Shown: in pieces, positions 1 through 7,041 of the stretch
Layout: every line of letters starts with the position of its first letter
Numbering within the stretch: position 1 is the stretch's first letter
NCBI GenBank assembly: GCA_030526355.1
Contig: JAUNDC010000011.1
Coordinates: forward strand, 1-64,000
Origin: Bacillota bacterium
Lineage (GTDB): Bacteria; Bacillota; Clostridia; Peptostreptococcales; Anaerovoracaceae
DNA: 64,000 nucleotides
Reading direction: 5' to 3'
The notes under the pieces: generated by a model
Databases searched by the model: none
What the model saw: only the letters and a program-made list of their open reading frames with translations
Told to the model about the DNA's origin: nothing
Translations under genes and position numbers: made by a program

Positions 1-2276
1 AATGAAAGAGTAGCCTTTACGTCTCCATCTGCTGTATCTGGTGTGAACTTCTTTGAAACTTCGGTTCCCCAGATCTTCTTTCCATCCTTAGTGAGCCATG
101 TTGTAAGCTCGTATTCCATGCCAGGCAGCAGATTTTCATAAGCTACCGTATCAACGATTTTCTGTTCCTTTTCAGCCTTAATAACGTTAGTCTTTTCATC
201 GCCGTCAGTTGCTTTTGTGCCTATCTTGGGAATTGAAACCGTCTGGCCTTCATCGCATATATCCTCGTGACTGCAGATTTCGGTTTTAGTTTCTACATCA
301 AATACCTTTTCAAATACAACTACATCAGTTCCTGCAAGTGCTGTCGCATCAAAAGTGAACTCGATGTCAACAGTTCCGTTTTCAGTTCTAGGCGTGAACT
401 CCTTTTCAGAAGTTACATTCTTACCATTGACCTTTATAGGCTCTCCTGTTTCTTTATCCATGAGAGTACCGGAAAGTGTATATGCTTTTCCCGGGAAAAA
501 GTTCTTATACTTTACTGTGTCGATGATAGTCACCTTGTTATCTGCAAGAGAAATGTGATTCTTAGTATCACTGTCTATGGCAGTCGTTCCGATTTCAATA
601 ACATCATCAGTTATCGTTCCAAGGTTAACTACAACATTATCTCTGTACACTCTGAATTCAATATCCTCTGCCAGCTTCAGACCTTTGTTTCCGTCACTTC
701 TGAGCTCACTGATAGTGTAGTAGTCATAAATCAGTGCGCCTTTTTCATCATCTATCGCATCGATTTCTCCAAACCAGAGACCGCTTTCTGCTGTCCCTCC
801 ATTGGTGTCATTCTTATGGGAATTGAAGCTTGCTGACGAGTCAATCATTCCGTTTTCGTCAGTGCAGACATTGTGACTTTCACCTGTAGTCCTTGAAGTT
901 ATCTTAAAGCTGATGTTTGGAAGCCTTGTCATTTTCCCATCCTTAACCTTTACAAGCTGAATATCTCCTCTCTTCACCTGCTCAGCCACTTCATCATTTG
1001 TTCCAATCATAGGCATATTAAAAGTTTTTACCGTCTCAATGGTTTCGCGTCCTTCTTTGATTTCATCTGTATAAACCTTATTATTCAGAAGATATCCTTC
1101 AGGAGCCTTTACTTCCTGTATAGTAACGGTTCCAAGGGGAAGACACGGTTTTCCGGAAGAGTTCAGATAGAACTGGCTGTTTTCAAAAGAGCCATCGAGG
1201 TACTCTTTTGAAAGATGTGCCTGGCCTTTGCTGTCTGTAACAACTCTCCATGTTCTGTCCGGCAGCTTGCTGCTGTCATTGTGCTTATAATACTTAATCT
1301 CATATACAGCACCTTCCAGCTTAGCTCCGTCCTGAGGTTCTGCTTTTCCTGTCTCTTTATCACCTTTCTGAAGGATAATATCAACCGGATTATTCTTTGG
1401 AATCTCCGTTACTGATACCGTTGTTGTCTTCTCGTTTTTAACAGAGCAGTTATGACTTTTGACATCAACTGCAAAGCCCTTAGATGCATCGATTTCCTTG
1501 ATTGTATAATCAGCAACAATCACATTATCCAGGGAGCACGTTCCTTTTGCATCAGTTGTCATGGTATAGCAAAGCTTACTAGCGTAGTACACTCCGTACT
1601 TTGCACCTGAAAGAGAATAGCAGCTGTTACCATCTGACATGTCACTGTTTGTTGAACTCTTTTTAAGCTCAATCTTACCAACATCATTGAATGAACCCAG
1701 GATATCCTGCTTTCCGCTGTTTCTTATTCTGTATGCCCTGTAGCTTGCAGGCGGATCAGGCAGTGTCTTGATATAGTCATAAAGGCTCTTTGCTTTGTTC
1801 TTCCATGATTCGGTAAGTCCTTCATACGGATCCACGTCTGCGCTGGTATTCCTGTCGTATGCTATTGATGCAACAATATGGGTCAGTGCATATGCATCAT
1901 CATCACCATCCCACTGGCCTTTCAGCTTTTTATCGGTATACTCATCAAACCCGGGGCCTCCGTAGCCATAATACAGGCTCTTTGCCAGCATTGAATCAGG
2001 GCTTATGAAATCGTATGAGTAGGTTCCCGCCGGAACAGCAGCAAGCTGCGGCTGAACACAGTAAACAGGACTGTCTTTATCTCCTGCATAGTAGTAATGG
2101 GTGATATACTTGGCGTAATCAATTACCCTGCCTACTTTCAGCTGAATCGTTCCGTCTGCAGCATAGACTTTCTGCGTACCTGCCGGAATGACAACCGACA
2201 TGAGAATGAAAAAAAGCACAAAAGCTGCTACCATGCGCCTGCTTTTTTCACGGTCAAACTGTTTTGCATTTGTCAT
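1..2276 (-). CDS. VaFE/CnaB-repeat surface protein, C-terminus outside window
   Basis: Large secreted surface protein; 758 codons lie in the window and the reading frame runs off its left edge. It starts at ATG 2276 behind AAGGAG. Residues about 15-41 are a signal peptide ending VYAADG. Next comes a thioester-domain-like region: YCVQPQ supplies a candidate Cys, YYGYGGPGF follows, and ALTHIVASIAYD lies where classical thioester domains have TQxAIW, so the Gln appears replaced by His. A CnaB/SpaA-type module then shows YEIKYY and IQEVKAPEGYLL. At the C-terminal side are VaFE-type repeats, e.g. VDTVAYENLLPGMEYELT and KFTPDTADGDVKATL. Such domains usually form long stalks with intramolecular bonds and often end in a sortase signal, which cannot be seen here. 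It lies downstream of parAB. A role in adhesion or mating contact is inference. Confidence 0.85.
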   Translation of the reverse strand, partial: MTNAKQFDREKSRRMVAAFVLFFILMSVVIPAGTQKVYAADGTIQLKVGRVIDYAKYITHYYYAGDKDSPVYCVQPQLAAVPAGTYSYDFISPDSMLAKSLYYGYGGPGFDEYTDKKLKGQWDGDDDAYALTHIVASIAYDRNTSADVDPYEGLTESWKNKAKSLYDYIKTLPDPPASYRAYRIRNSGKQDILGSFNDVGKIELKKSSTNSDMSDGNSCYSLSGAKYGVYYASKLCYTMTTDAKGTCSLDNVIVADYTIKEIDASKGFAVDVKSHNCSVKNEKTTTVSVTEIPKNNPVDIILQKGDKETGKAEPQDGAKLEGAVYEIKYYKHNDSSKLPDRTWRVVTDSKGQAHLSKEYLDGSFENSQFYLNSSGKPCLPLGTVTIQEVKAPEGYLLNNKVYTDEIKEGRETIETVKTFNMPMIGTNDEVAEQVKRGDIQLVKVKDGKMTRLPNISFKITSRTTGESHNVCTDENGMIDSSASFNSHKNDTNGGTAESGLWFGEIDAIDDEKGALIYDYYTISELRSDGNKGLKLAEDIEFRVYRDNVVVNLGTITDDVIEIGTTAIDSDTKNHISLADNKVTIIDTVKYKNFFPGKAYTLSGTLMDKETGEPIKVNGKNVTSEKEFTPRTENGTVDIEFTFDATALAGTDVVVFEKVFDVETKTEICSHEDICDEGQTVSIPKIGTKATDGDEKTNVIKAEKEQKIVDTVAYENLLPGMEYELTTWLTKDGKKIWGTEVSKKFTPDTADGDVKATLS

Positions 2277-2293
2277 TAGTTTTTCTCCTTTCC

Positions 2294-2368
2294 GAGCTGC
2301 TTCGGGATTCTGATAAGATTACCGGAAAGCAGCTCAATAAAAAAACAGCCGTAAAATGCAGCTGCTTT
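2294..2368 (-). promoter_or_regulatory. possible attenuator: terminator with competing stems before the surface gene
   Basis: Read on the minus strand, CAGCTG-CATTTTA-CGGCTG (2346-2364) is a stem-loop followed by seven T (2339-2345), a Rho-independent terminator shape. Its 5' arm overlaps AAAGCAGCT (2360-2368). That segment can instead pair with AGCTGCTTT (2326-2334), which can in turn pair with AAGCAGCTC (2294-2302) just before the AAGGAG of the surface gene. The three segments are mutually exclusive partners. It may simply be the parB terminator; a switching role is inference. Confidence 0.5.
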
Positions 2369-2394
2369 AGAAATAGTTTATTGTTTTGTTTTTT

Positions 2395-2487
2395 ACCTAC
2401 GGAAGAGTATAACCTACGGAAAGATAATACCTACGGAAGAGGAAATAGTTATTTATTATATATATAACACACTATACTTCCGCAGGT
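2395..2487. repeat. 17-bp iterons next to parB (candidate parS/centromere)
   Basis: ACCTACGGAAGAG or a near copy starts at 2395, 2412 and 2429, exactly 17 bp apart. An imperfect inverted copy, ACTTCCGCAGGT, lies at 2476-2487, next to the parB stop codon. Short direct repeats beside parAB are typical of ParB-bound centromeres and of plasmid origin iterons. No replication initiator gene is visible in the window. The function is inferred from position. Confidence 0.6.
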
Positions 2488-2495
2488 CTTCTTTG

Positions 2496-3446
2496 TTATC
2501 TTTCAAAATCCTGTTCTCTTTGTTTCTTGAGATACCTTCCGTAATGTTCAAGGGCTTTGATGATATAGTCCTCCCGCTTGTTCACCGGAAGATCCTTAGG
2601 CAGGAGACTCCTGGTACGGTCATCTCTCAAAATGATTTTCTCCTTCTGGTTCGGCTTTTCCTCCTGCATAATTGCTGTAATTGATTCTGCTGTAAGCTTA
2701 TTATCAGCAAGAAGCCTCCTCATGCGAATTGTCTGAGCATGAGACGGAGTACATGCTTCCATCTCCATCGTATCATATAGTTCCTCCTGCAAATCTTTCG
2801 GAAAATATGAGATTTCAACAGCAGGCCTCAGTGCAATCTTTCCCTCATCAACCTGCTCCAGTATTTCAGGAATGAGCTCTGTAAGGCGTATATATCTACG
2901 AATCTGATCCTTACTTTCACCAACTTCAGATGCTAAAACATCTCGTGATTTTATTCCCTTTAAATGGTGCTCCACTGGCGCACCATTAATAGATGGTCTA
3001 CCTGGCAACCTCTTCATCGCATCAAGCCTCATCTTATACGCAAATGCTTTCTCACTTGGCAGTATAGTTGTTCTCTGAAGATTTGAATCGCACATCATGA
3101 TTATGGCTTCATCTCTGTCAAGCTCAACAACCTCTCCCCTTATTACAGGCATTCCCAGAAGCTCACAGGCACGCTTTCTCCTGTGGCCCGAAATCATCTC
3201 ATAGCTTCCGCCCGGAATCTTTCTTACTGTCACAGGTGTAAGCACACCGTTTTCTTTGATGCTTTCCATAAGATTCATCATATCCTCATCATCTTTCACT
3301 TTGTAGGGATGATCAGGAAAATCTTTTATAGCTTTTATCGGGATATCTCTAATCCTAGGAAGCTTTCTTTCATCTCTTATTTCCTGAGTTGTGAACATAT
3401 CATCTACAGTATTCAGCGTGAAGCTTGGCTTTTTCTCTCTGGACAT
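2496..3446 (-). CDS. parB: ParB/RepB-family partition protein
   Basis: DNA-binding partition or nucleoid-occlusion-type protein, 316 aa, partner of the adjacent ParA ATPase. The N-terminal ParB domain has IPIKAIKDFPDHPYKV, SIKENGVLTPVTVR and the phosphate/CTP-binding signature GHRRKRACELLGM (about residue 87). The central helix-turn-helix region reads SRDVLASEVGESKDQIRRYIRLTELIP, and the C-terminus is basic. It differs from the chromosomal Spo0J type in its long C-terminal half and resembles the ParB proteins of plasmids and integrative elements. It overlaps the 3' end of parA by 47 nt, so the two are co-transcribed. Direct repeats after its stop codon are candidate binding sites. Confidence 0.9.
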   Translation of the reverse strand: MSREKKPSFTLNTVDDMFTTQEIRDERKLPRIRDIPIKAIKDFPDHPYKVKDDEDMMNLMESIKENGVLTPVTVRKIPGGSYEMISGHRRKRACELLGMPVIRGEVVELDRDEAIIMMCDSNLQRTTILPSEKAFAYKMRLDAMKRLPGRPSINGAPVEHHLKGIKSRDVLASEVGESKDQIRRYIRLTELIPEILEQVDEGKIALRPAVEISYFPKDLQEELYDTMEMEACTPSHAQTIRMRRLLADNKLTAESITAIMQEEKPNQKEKIILRDDRTRSLLPKDLPVNKREDYIIKALEHYGRYLKKQREQDFER

Positions 3447-4221
3447 CTCTTATCACCTCCCTTGACAGACTGTCATATGCTTTTGCTACATCGTTTTTAG
3501 GGTCATATGAGAAAATACTCACGCCTCTTGCCGGTGTTTCTGCAGCTTTTATACGCATAGGAATCTGAGTATCAAATATTCGAAGTTTGTTCCCATAGCT
3601 TTGCCTTATGATTTCAGGAACTTCCTTTGCAAAGTTCGTCCTGTTATCAACAAGCGTCATGAGTACACCGTCGATTTTGAGATTTGGATTAACATATTTT
3701 CTTACTCTTTCAACCGTGTTGATAAGCTGCTCCATGCCTTTTGCAGGAAGATAGTGAGCCTGCACAGGTATTATTACTGAATCAGCAGCAGAAAGTGCAT
3801 TGATAGTAATCATGCTAAGAGATGGCGGACAATCTATTAACACATAGTCAAAATCTCTTTTTACTTTATCAAGATATCTGCTGAGAACTCTTTCCCTGTT
3901 CATAGTTCCTACAAGGCTCATTTCAAGGGCTGAGAGCTCCAGATTTGACGGTATGAGGCAAACACCCTCATCCGTTTGTTTTATGCCCTCAAAACAGTCA
4001 AAATTCTCTTCATTAATCGCCTTTAACATCATGGTGGATATGGTCACGTCCAATGCATCAGGATTTGTGTAGCCGAAACATATGGTAAGGTCTGCCTGTG
4101 GATCAAAGTCCACAAGTAGCACTCTGTTACCTTGCCTTGCAAGTGCTACTCCAAGATTTGCGGTACTCGTCGTCTTGGCTACTCCCCCTTTTTGTGTACA
4201 GATTGAAATAACCTTACTCAT
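3400..4221 (-). CDS. parA: ParA/Soj-family partition ATPase
   Basis: Deviant Walker-A ATPase of 273 aa that would drive segregation together with ParB. The P-loop is KGGVAKTTSTANLG near the N-terminus. DFDPQADLTICFG is the switch/Walker A' region, and YVLIDCPPSLSMITINAL is Walker B. The start is taken at the ATG inside ATGAGTAA, which overlaps the stop of the upstream cysteine-rich gene by 8 nt and places the P-loop at the usual distance from the start. Upstream in-frame ATGs would add an uncharacteristic tail. The tight overlaps on both sides suggest translational coupling of all three genes. Confidence 0.93.
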   Translation of the reverse strand: MSKVISICTQKGGVAKTTSTANLGVALARQGNRVLLVDFDPQADLTICFGYTNPDALDVTISTMMLKAINEENFDCFEGIKQTDEGVCLIPSNLELSALEMSLVGTMNRERVLSRYLDKVKRDFDYVLIDCPPSLSMITINALSAADSVIIPVQAHYLPAKGMEQLINTVERVRKYVNPNLKIDGVLMTLVDNRTNFAKEVPEIIRQSYGNKLRIFDTQIPMRIKAAETPARGVSIFSYDPKNDVAKAYDSLSREVIRDVQREKAKLHAEYCR

Positions 4222-4807
4222 CTTCATCACACCCTTTATCATCACAGCATTTGCATTCACAAGGACGAAGTGTGCCTTCAGCTATCTGGTTGCCAACCTT
4301 AAAAGTGAAATCGATTTTCTCGCACTGACAGCCACCCTCACATTCATGCCCGCATTTACAGCTATCACAGCTGCCGCACTCACACTCACATGAATCCTCA
4401 TCATCTTCAAATTCAGCCTCATATTCTGCATCTGCCATATCCAGTTCATCCATAAAGGCTTCGATAGCACATTTTTTGAAGCTATCATTGAATTTGTCGA
4501 TTGCATCTTTGTTTCTTCTGCAAAGTACTCTGAGCTGTTCAGGAATGAAAGAGTAGCCATGGTCAATCAGAATAATGTCAATAAGGGTGATTGCATGTGC
4601 CGGTGAGAATTCCTTAAGCTCCTCGAACAGATTCACATAACTGTTGAATACATGGAGTCTGTCTTCATATTCATATTCATCATGAATAGTATAAAAGGCT
4701 TCTCTTGCTGAAAGTTCAACTGCACTTAACACTGCTTCAGACAATTCTCTGATTATCTCCTTCTCATCTGAAATAACTAATTCTGGTTTGATTTTTTTGT
4801 TTTCCAT
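4214..4807 (-). CDS. acidic protein with cysteine-rich C-terminus, translationally coupled to parA
   Basis: Unrecognised protein of 197 aa. It starts at ATG 4807 behind GAGGAGG; an in-frame extension upstream has no ribosome site and is not used. The N-terminal two thirds look helical and acidic (KPELVISDEKEIIRELSEAV, HVFNSYVNLFEELKEF). A run of Asp/Glu leads into a tail with about 14 cysteines in CxC, CxxC and CC arrangements (CECECGSCDSCKCG, CECKCCDDKGC), which suggests metal binding. Its stop overlaps the parA start by 8 nt, so it is likely part of the partition module. No function is claimed. Confidence 0.8.
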   Translation of the reverse strand: MENKKIKPELVISDEKEIIRELSEAVLSAVELSAREAFYTIHDEYEYEDRLHVFNSYVNLFEELKEFSPAHAITLIDIILIDHGYSFIPEQLRVLCRRNKDAIDKFNDSFKKCAIEAFMDELDMADAEYEAEFEDDEDSCECECGSCDSCKCGHECEGGCQCEKIDFTFKVGNQIAEGTLRPCECKCCDDKGCDEDE

Positions 4808-4833
4808 TTTGTTTCCTCCTCGTTTTTTGAAAT

Positions 4834-4861
4834 AAAAAAACCACACCCGTATTGGCATGGT
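4834..4861 (-). terminator. Rho-independent terminator/attenuator before the cysteine-rich gene
   Basis: On the minus strand, ACCATGCC-AATAC-GGGTGTGGT forms an 8-bp stem including two G-U pairs, directly followed by TTTTTTT. It lies between the small 54-residue gene and the cysteine-rich/parA/parB genes. It therefore either ends the small transcript or attenuates read-through into the par genes. Confidence 0.65.
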
Positions 4862-4880
4862 CATGTATAGTGAGGAAACT

Positions 4881-5045
4881 TTATATATATTTACGTTTTG
4901 CATTCAGGAACTTGATAAGAGCATCATCAATGGCATCAGTATATCTGCCTTCTCTGATAAGTGCGTTTTTCCAGTTGATTAGACTGTATAGAATAAGATC
5001 ATGTATATCATCATCCATCGGAACTAAGTATTTATTCTTTCTCAT
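4881..5045 (-). CDS. small protein of unknown function, par-module neighbour
   Basis: 54-residue protein starting at ATG 5045 behind GGGAGGTGG; the longer in-frame version has no ribosome site. It begins MRKNKYLVPMDDDIHDL and has a charged, probably helical C-terminus ending NAKRKYI. It resembles the small ribbon-helix-helix-sized or regulatory proteins that often open plasmid or ICE operons, but no motif is clear enough to name it. It is first in line before the terminator, the cysteine-rich gene, parA and parB. Confidence 0.6.
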   Translation of the reverse strand: MRKNKYLVPMDDDIHDLILYSLINWKNALIREGRYTDAIDDALIKFLNAKRKYI

Positions 5046-5154
5046 TATTTCCACCTCCCGAAGATATTGTAACCGAAAAAGGTGGCTATTGGAATTATGC
5101 AACGAACCGGAAAATCGCACATTCTGTCCCCACAAATAACTATGTATGGATGAA

Positions 5155-5194
5155 CTCAGGGGCTCTCAGAAGCCCTCAGGTGCCCTCACATGCA
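5155..5194. repeat. four tandem 10-bp repeats (CTCAGRNGCY-like)
   Basis: CTCAGGGGCT, CTCAGAAGCC, CTCAGGTGCC and CTCACATGCA follow one another without gaps. A 10-bp step places every copy on the same face of the helix, as in repressor or recombination-directionality-factor sites. The rest of the gene-free stretch 5046-5291 holds only the leader of the small gene and the tRNA terminator. Confidence 0.6.
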
Positions 5195-5261
5195 CAGTCT
5201 TTCTGATTTGCTGAAATCGCTGGAACCATTGAAAATGCTGACTTTCCTTGAAAATAAAGAA

Positions 5262-5281
5262 CTCGGAGCATTTGCTCCGAG
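5262..5281 (-). terminator. terminator of the tRNA operon
   Basis: CTCGGAGC-ATTT-GCTCCGAG is a perfect 8-bp stem just after the tRNA-fMet 3' end. On the minus strand it is followed by the T-rich TTCTTTATTTTC. It closes the three-tRNA transcript. Confidence 0.75.
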
Positions 5282-5291
5282 TGTGAATCCT

Positions 5292-5367
<76 letters not shown>

Positions 5368-5400
5368 TCATCATATTATTTTATTCGACCCTTTTTTAAT

Positions 5401-5490
5401 TGGTGCCGGAGACCGGGGTCGAACCGGTACGATCGGTAAGGATCGCAGGATTTTAAGTCCTGTGCGTCTGCCAATTCCGCCACTCCGGCA
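5401..5490 (-). tRNA. tRNA-Leu (TAA)
   Basis: 90 nt including CCA. The acceptor pairs are TGCCGGAG/CTCCGGCA. The anticodon loop is GGACTTAAAATCC (TAA). A long variable arm (GATCCTTACCGATC) marks a class II tRNA, and the T-arm is CCGGTTCGACCCCGG. Confidence 0.96.
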
Positions 5491-5491
5491 A

Positions 5492-5525
5492 ATAATAATC
5501 TGAAGCCGAGACTTCAGATTATTAT
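5492..5525. other. 14-bp perfect hairpin between tRNA-Leu and tRNA-Asn
   Basis: ATAATAATCTGAAG and CTTCAGATTATTAT flank a 6-nt loop. The stem fills the whole spacer between two co-transcribed tRNAs, so it is probably a processing element or a weak internal terminator. No T-tract follows on the minus strand. Confidence 0.6.
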
Positions 5526-5529
5526 CTAT

Positions 5530-5604
<75 letters not shown>

Positions 5605-5636
5605 ATATTACGTTTTGTCTCTTAACGACAAGACTT

Positions 5637-5665
5637 ATTATATGGCAAAACGCATGAGATGTCAA
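5637..5665 (-). promoter_or_regulatory. consensus sigma-A promoter of the tRNA operon
   Basis: On the minus strand TTGACA (5660-5665) and TATAAT (5637-5642) are separated by 17 bp, a perfect consensus about 30 bp before tRNA-Asn. Confidence 0.9.
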
Positions 5666-5726
5666 CAAGTTTTTTGCTTGTTTTTTGTTTATTTTTTCTT
5701 ATATTTTTTAGCTCTAAAACCGGTAT

Positions 5727-5771
5727 AATTTCGACACATTGAGTTCAAAAAACAAGCAATGCGTCGAAATT
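5727..5771 (-). terminator. hairpin after the TPR gene
   Basis: AATTTCGACACATTG and CAATGCGTCGAAATT pair over 15 positions with one mismatch, with a 15-nt A-rich loop, 25 nt after the TPR stop codon. On the minus strand the following bases are ATACCGGTTTT, so the T-tract is displaced. It is the likely end of the long pheS-mutS2-argS transcript. Confidence 0.5.
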
Positions 5772-5795
5772 ACAAAATCCGATAAAACATCAAAC

Positions 5796-7031
5796 TTACT
5801 GTTTTTTCTTACCCAGCCTTTTAACAAGAGTTTTTTTCTCCTCAACAGTCTCCTCTTCCGGCACAGCCTGTTCATCCAGCTCAATATGCTCAGGCTCAGC
5901 AAGCTCAGGCTCCTCTTCCTGAAGTCTCTTGTCTTCCTTCTTTATTTCTTCAACAAGCTTTGACCTGTCTTCCTCCATAGAGGCCTCTATCATTTTTATC
6001 TTTTCGGAATACTTCCTGATATTAGCCTTATCACCCTCATCTTCATAAATCGCCAGAAGCTCTTTCATAGTTTCAAGGTGACTACCATTAAGATGAAGAA
6101 CCTTCTTTAATGAATCAACCGCATCTGAGCGTCTTCCGGTCATTTCATAAGCCACACCCAGATAATAATGCAGAGGCCACCAATCGTTGAAACGAGAAGA
6201 AAGAAACGGCGCAAGTGCCACAATTCCCTCTTGATATCTGCCGGCAAGAACATGATTATATCCAGCCTCTATCTGAACAGGTTCAGCTATCTGCTGAAGC
6301 CTTTCTCTTATTTCCTTCTTATCCTTTCCATTTTTGCTGAACCTCATGAAATTCTTCCATGAAATATCAGCCTTAGCATAAAGCCCCATGTTAAGATAAG
6401 CATAGCCCAAGTAATAATACCCCTGTGCAAATCTCGGATGAGTCTCAGTAAGCAGCTCAAACCAGTCAAGAGCCTCAGCCTTGAATCTGCCTACATATTC
6501 CTCGTTATTGCTGTTAAGATACATTGCCCTGCAGGCTCTGGCATAACTGTACATACCATGGAGATAATCAAATCTCATACAAAGCGATGCTCTGAAATGA
6601 ATGCACGCATTATCCAGATCGCCACGCTCTGCAGCATCTCTGCCTTCCTTCATCATACCCTCTTCAAGCTTGTGATTATAAAGCTTGGACAATATAGCCA
6701 CATAATCCTTGGTATGCTTGAAATGCGGATCACAGCCCATTACCCATGCCATATTTTCGGCTATTACAAGCATAGGAATACCTTCACCACCGGCGAAATC
6801 CTTCAGTTCCTTTTTCCTCAGCGGAATCGGCACACCACGCATCAGCTCACCAGCCTTTGATTTGGAAATAAAGTCCTCAGAAAACTCAGCAAAAACAAAC
6901 TTATTCAGATACTTCTTAAAATATTTGCCTATTCTGTCCTCTCTTATCTGAATATCAGATTCCTCTCTGGGTCTTACTACTGTTCTTGTTATACCCAGAT
7001 TCTGGGCAATGCTTCTTTTTTCCTTACTCAT
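5796..7031 (-). CDS. tetratricopeptide-repeat protein
   Basis: Cytoplasmic protein of 411 aa without a signal peptide. The start ATG 7031 follows GAGGTAGGA; the in-frame extension upstream runs into the preceding gene. From about residue 150 helical TPR units can be seen (CIHFRASLCMRFDYLHGMYSYARA, AQGYYYLGYAYLNMGLYAKA, WPLHYYLGVAYEMTGRRSDA). The C-terminus is a charged coiled-coil-like tail rich in Glu and Lys. The N-terminal part (FAGGEGIPMLVIAENMAWVMGCDPHF) is not recognised. TPRs mediate protein contacts; the partner is unknown. It is last in the run behind the radical SAM gene. Confidence 0.8.
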   Translation of the reverse strand: MSKEKRSIAQNLGITRTVVRPREESDIQIREDRIGKYFKKYLNKFVFAEFSEDFISKSKAGELMRGVPIPLRKKELKDFAGGEGIPMLVIAENMAWVMGCDPHFKHTKDYVAILSKLYNHKLEEGMMKEGRDAAERGDLDNACIHFRASLCMRFDYLHGMYSYARACRAMYLNSNNEEYVGRFKAEALDWFELLTETHPRFAQGYYYLGYAYLNMGLYAKADISWKNFMRFSKNGKDKKEIRERLQQIAEPVQIEAGYNHVLAGRYQEGIVALAPFLSSRFNDWWPLHYYLGVAYEMTGRRSDAVDSLKKVLHLNGSHLETMKELLAIYEDEGDKANIRKYSEKIKMIEASMEEDRSKLVEEIKKEDKRLQEEEPELAEPEHIELDEQAVPEEETVEEKKTLVKRLGKKKQ

Positions 7032-7041
7032 ATTTCCTACC

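Noticed and set aside
267..836. Long plus-strand open frames inside the surface-protein gene and elsewhere (e.g. 267-836, 7391-7996, 42691-43506, 59630-60316)
   Set aside because: They lie antisense to well-supported genes, have no ribosome sites and show no protein-like patterns.
48..5291. Precise attachment sites of an integrative element at tRNA-fMet
   Set aside because: No second copy of the tRNA 3' end can be found in the window and no integrase is seen; the left part lies outside the window.
5704..5725. Minus-strand GTTTTAGAGCTA, identical to the start of a well-known Cas9 crRNA repeat
   Set aside because: Single copy, no second repeat, no anti-repeat and no cas genes in the window; it is part of a local AT-rich palindrome after the TPR gene.
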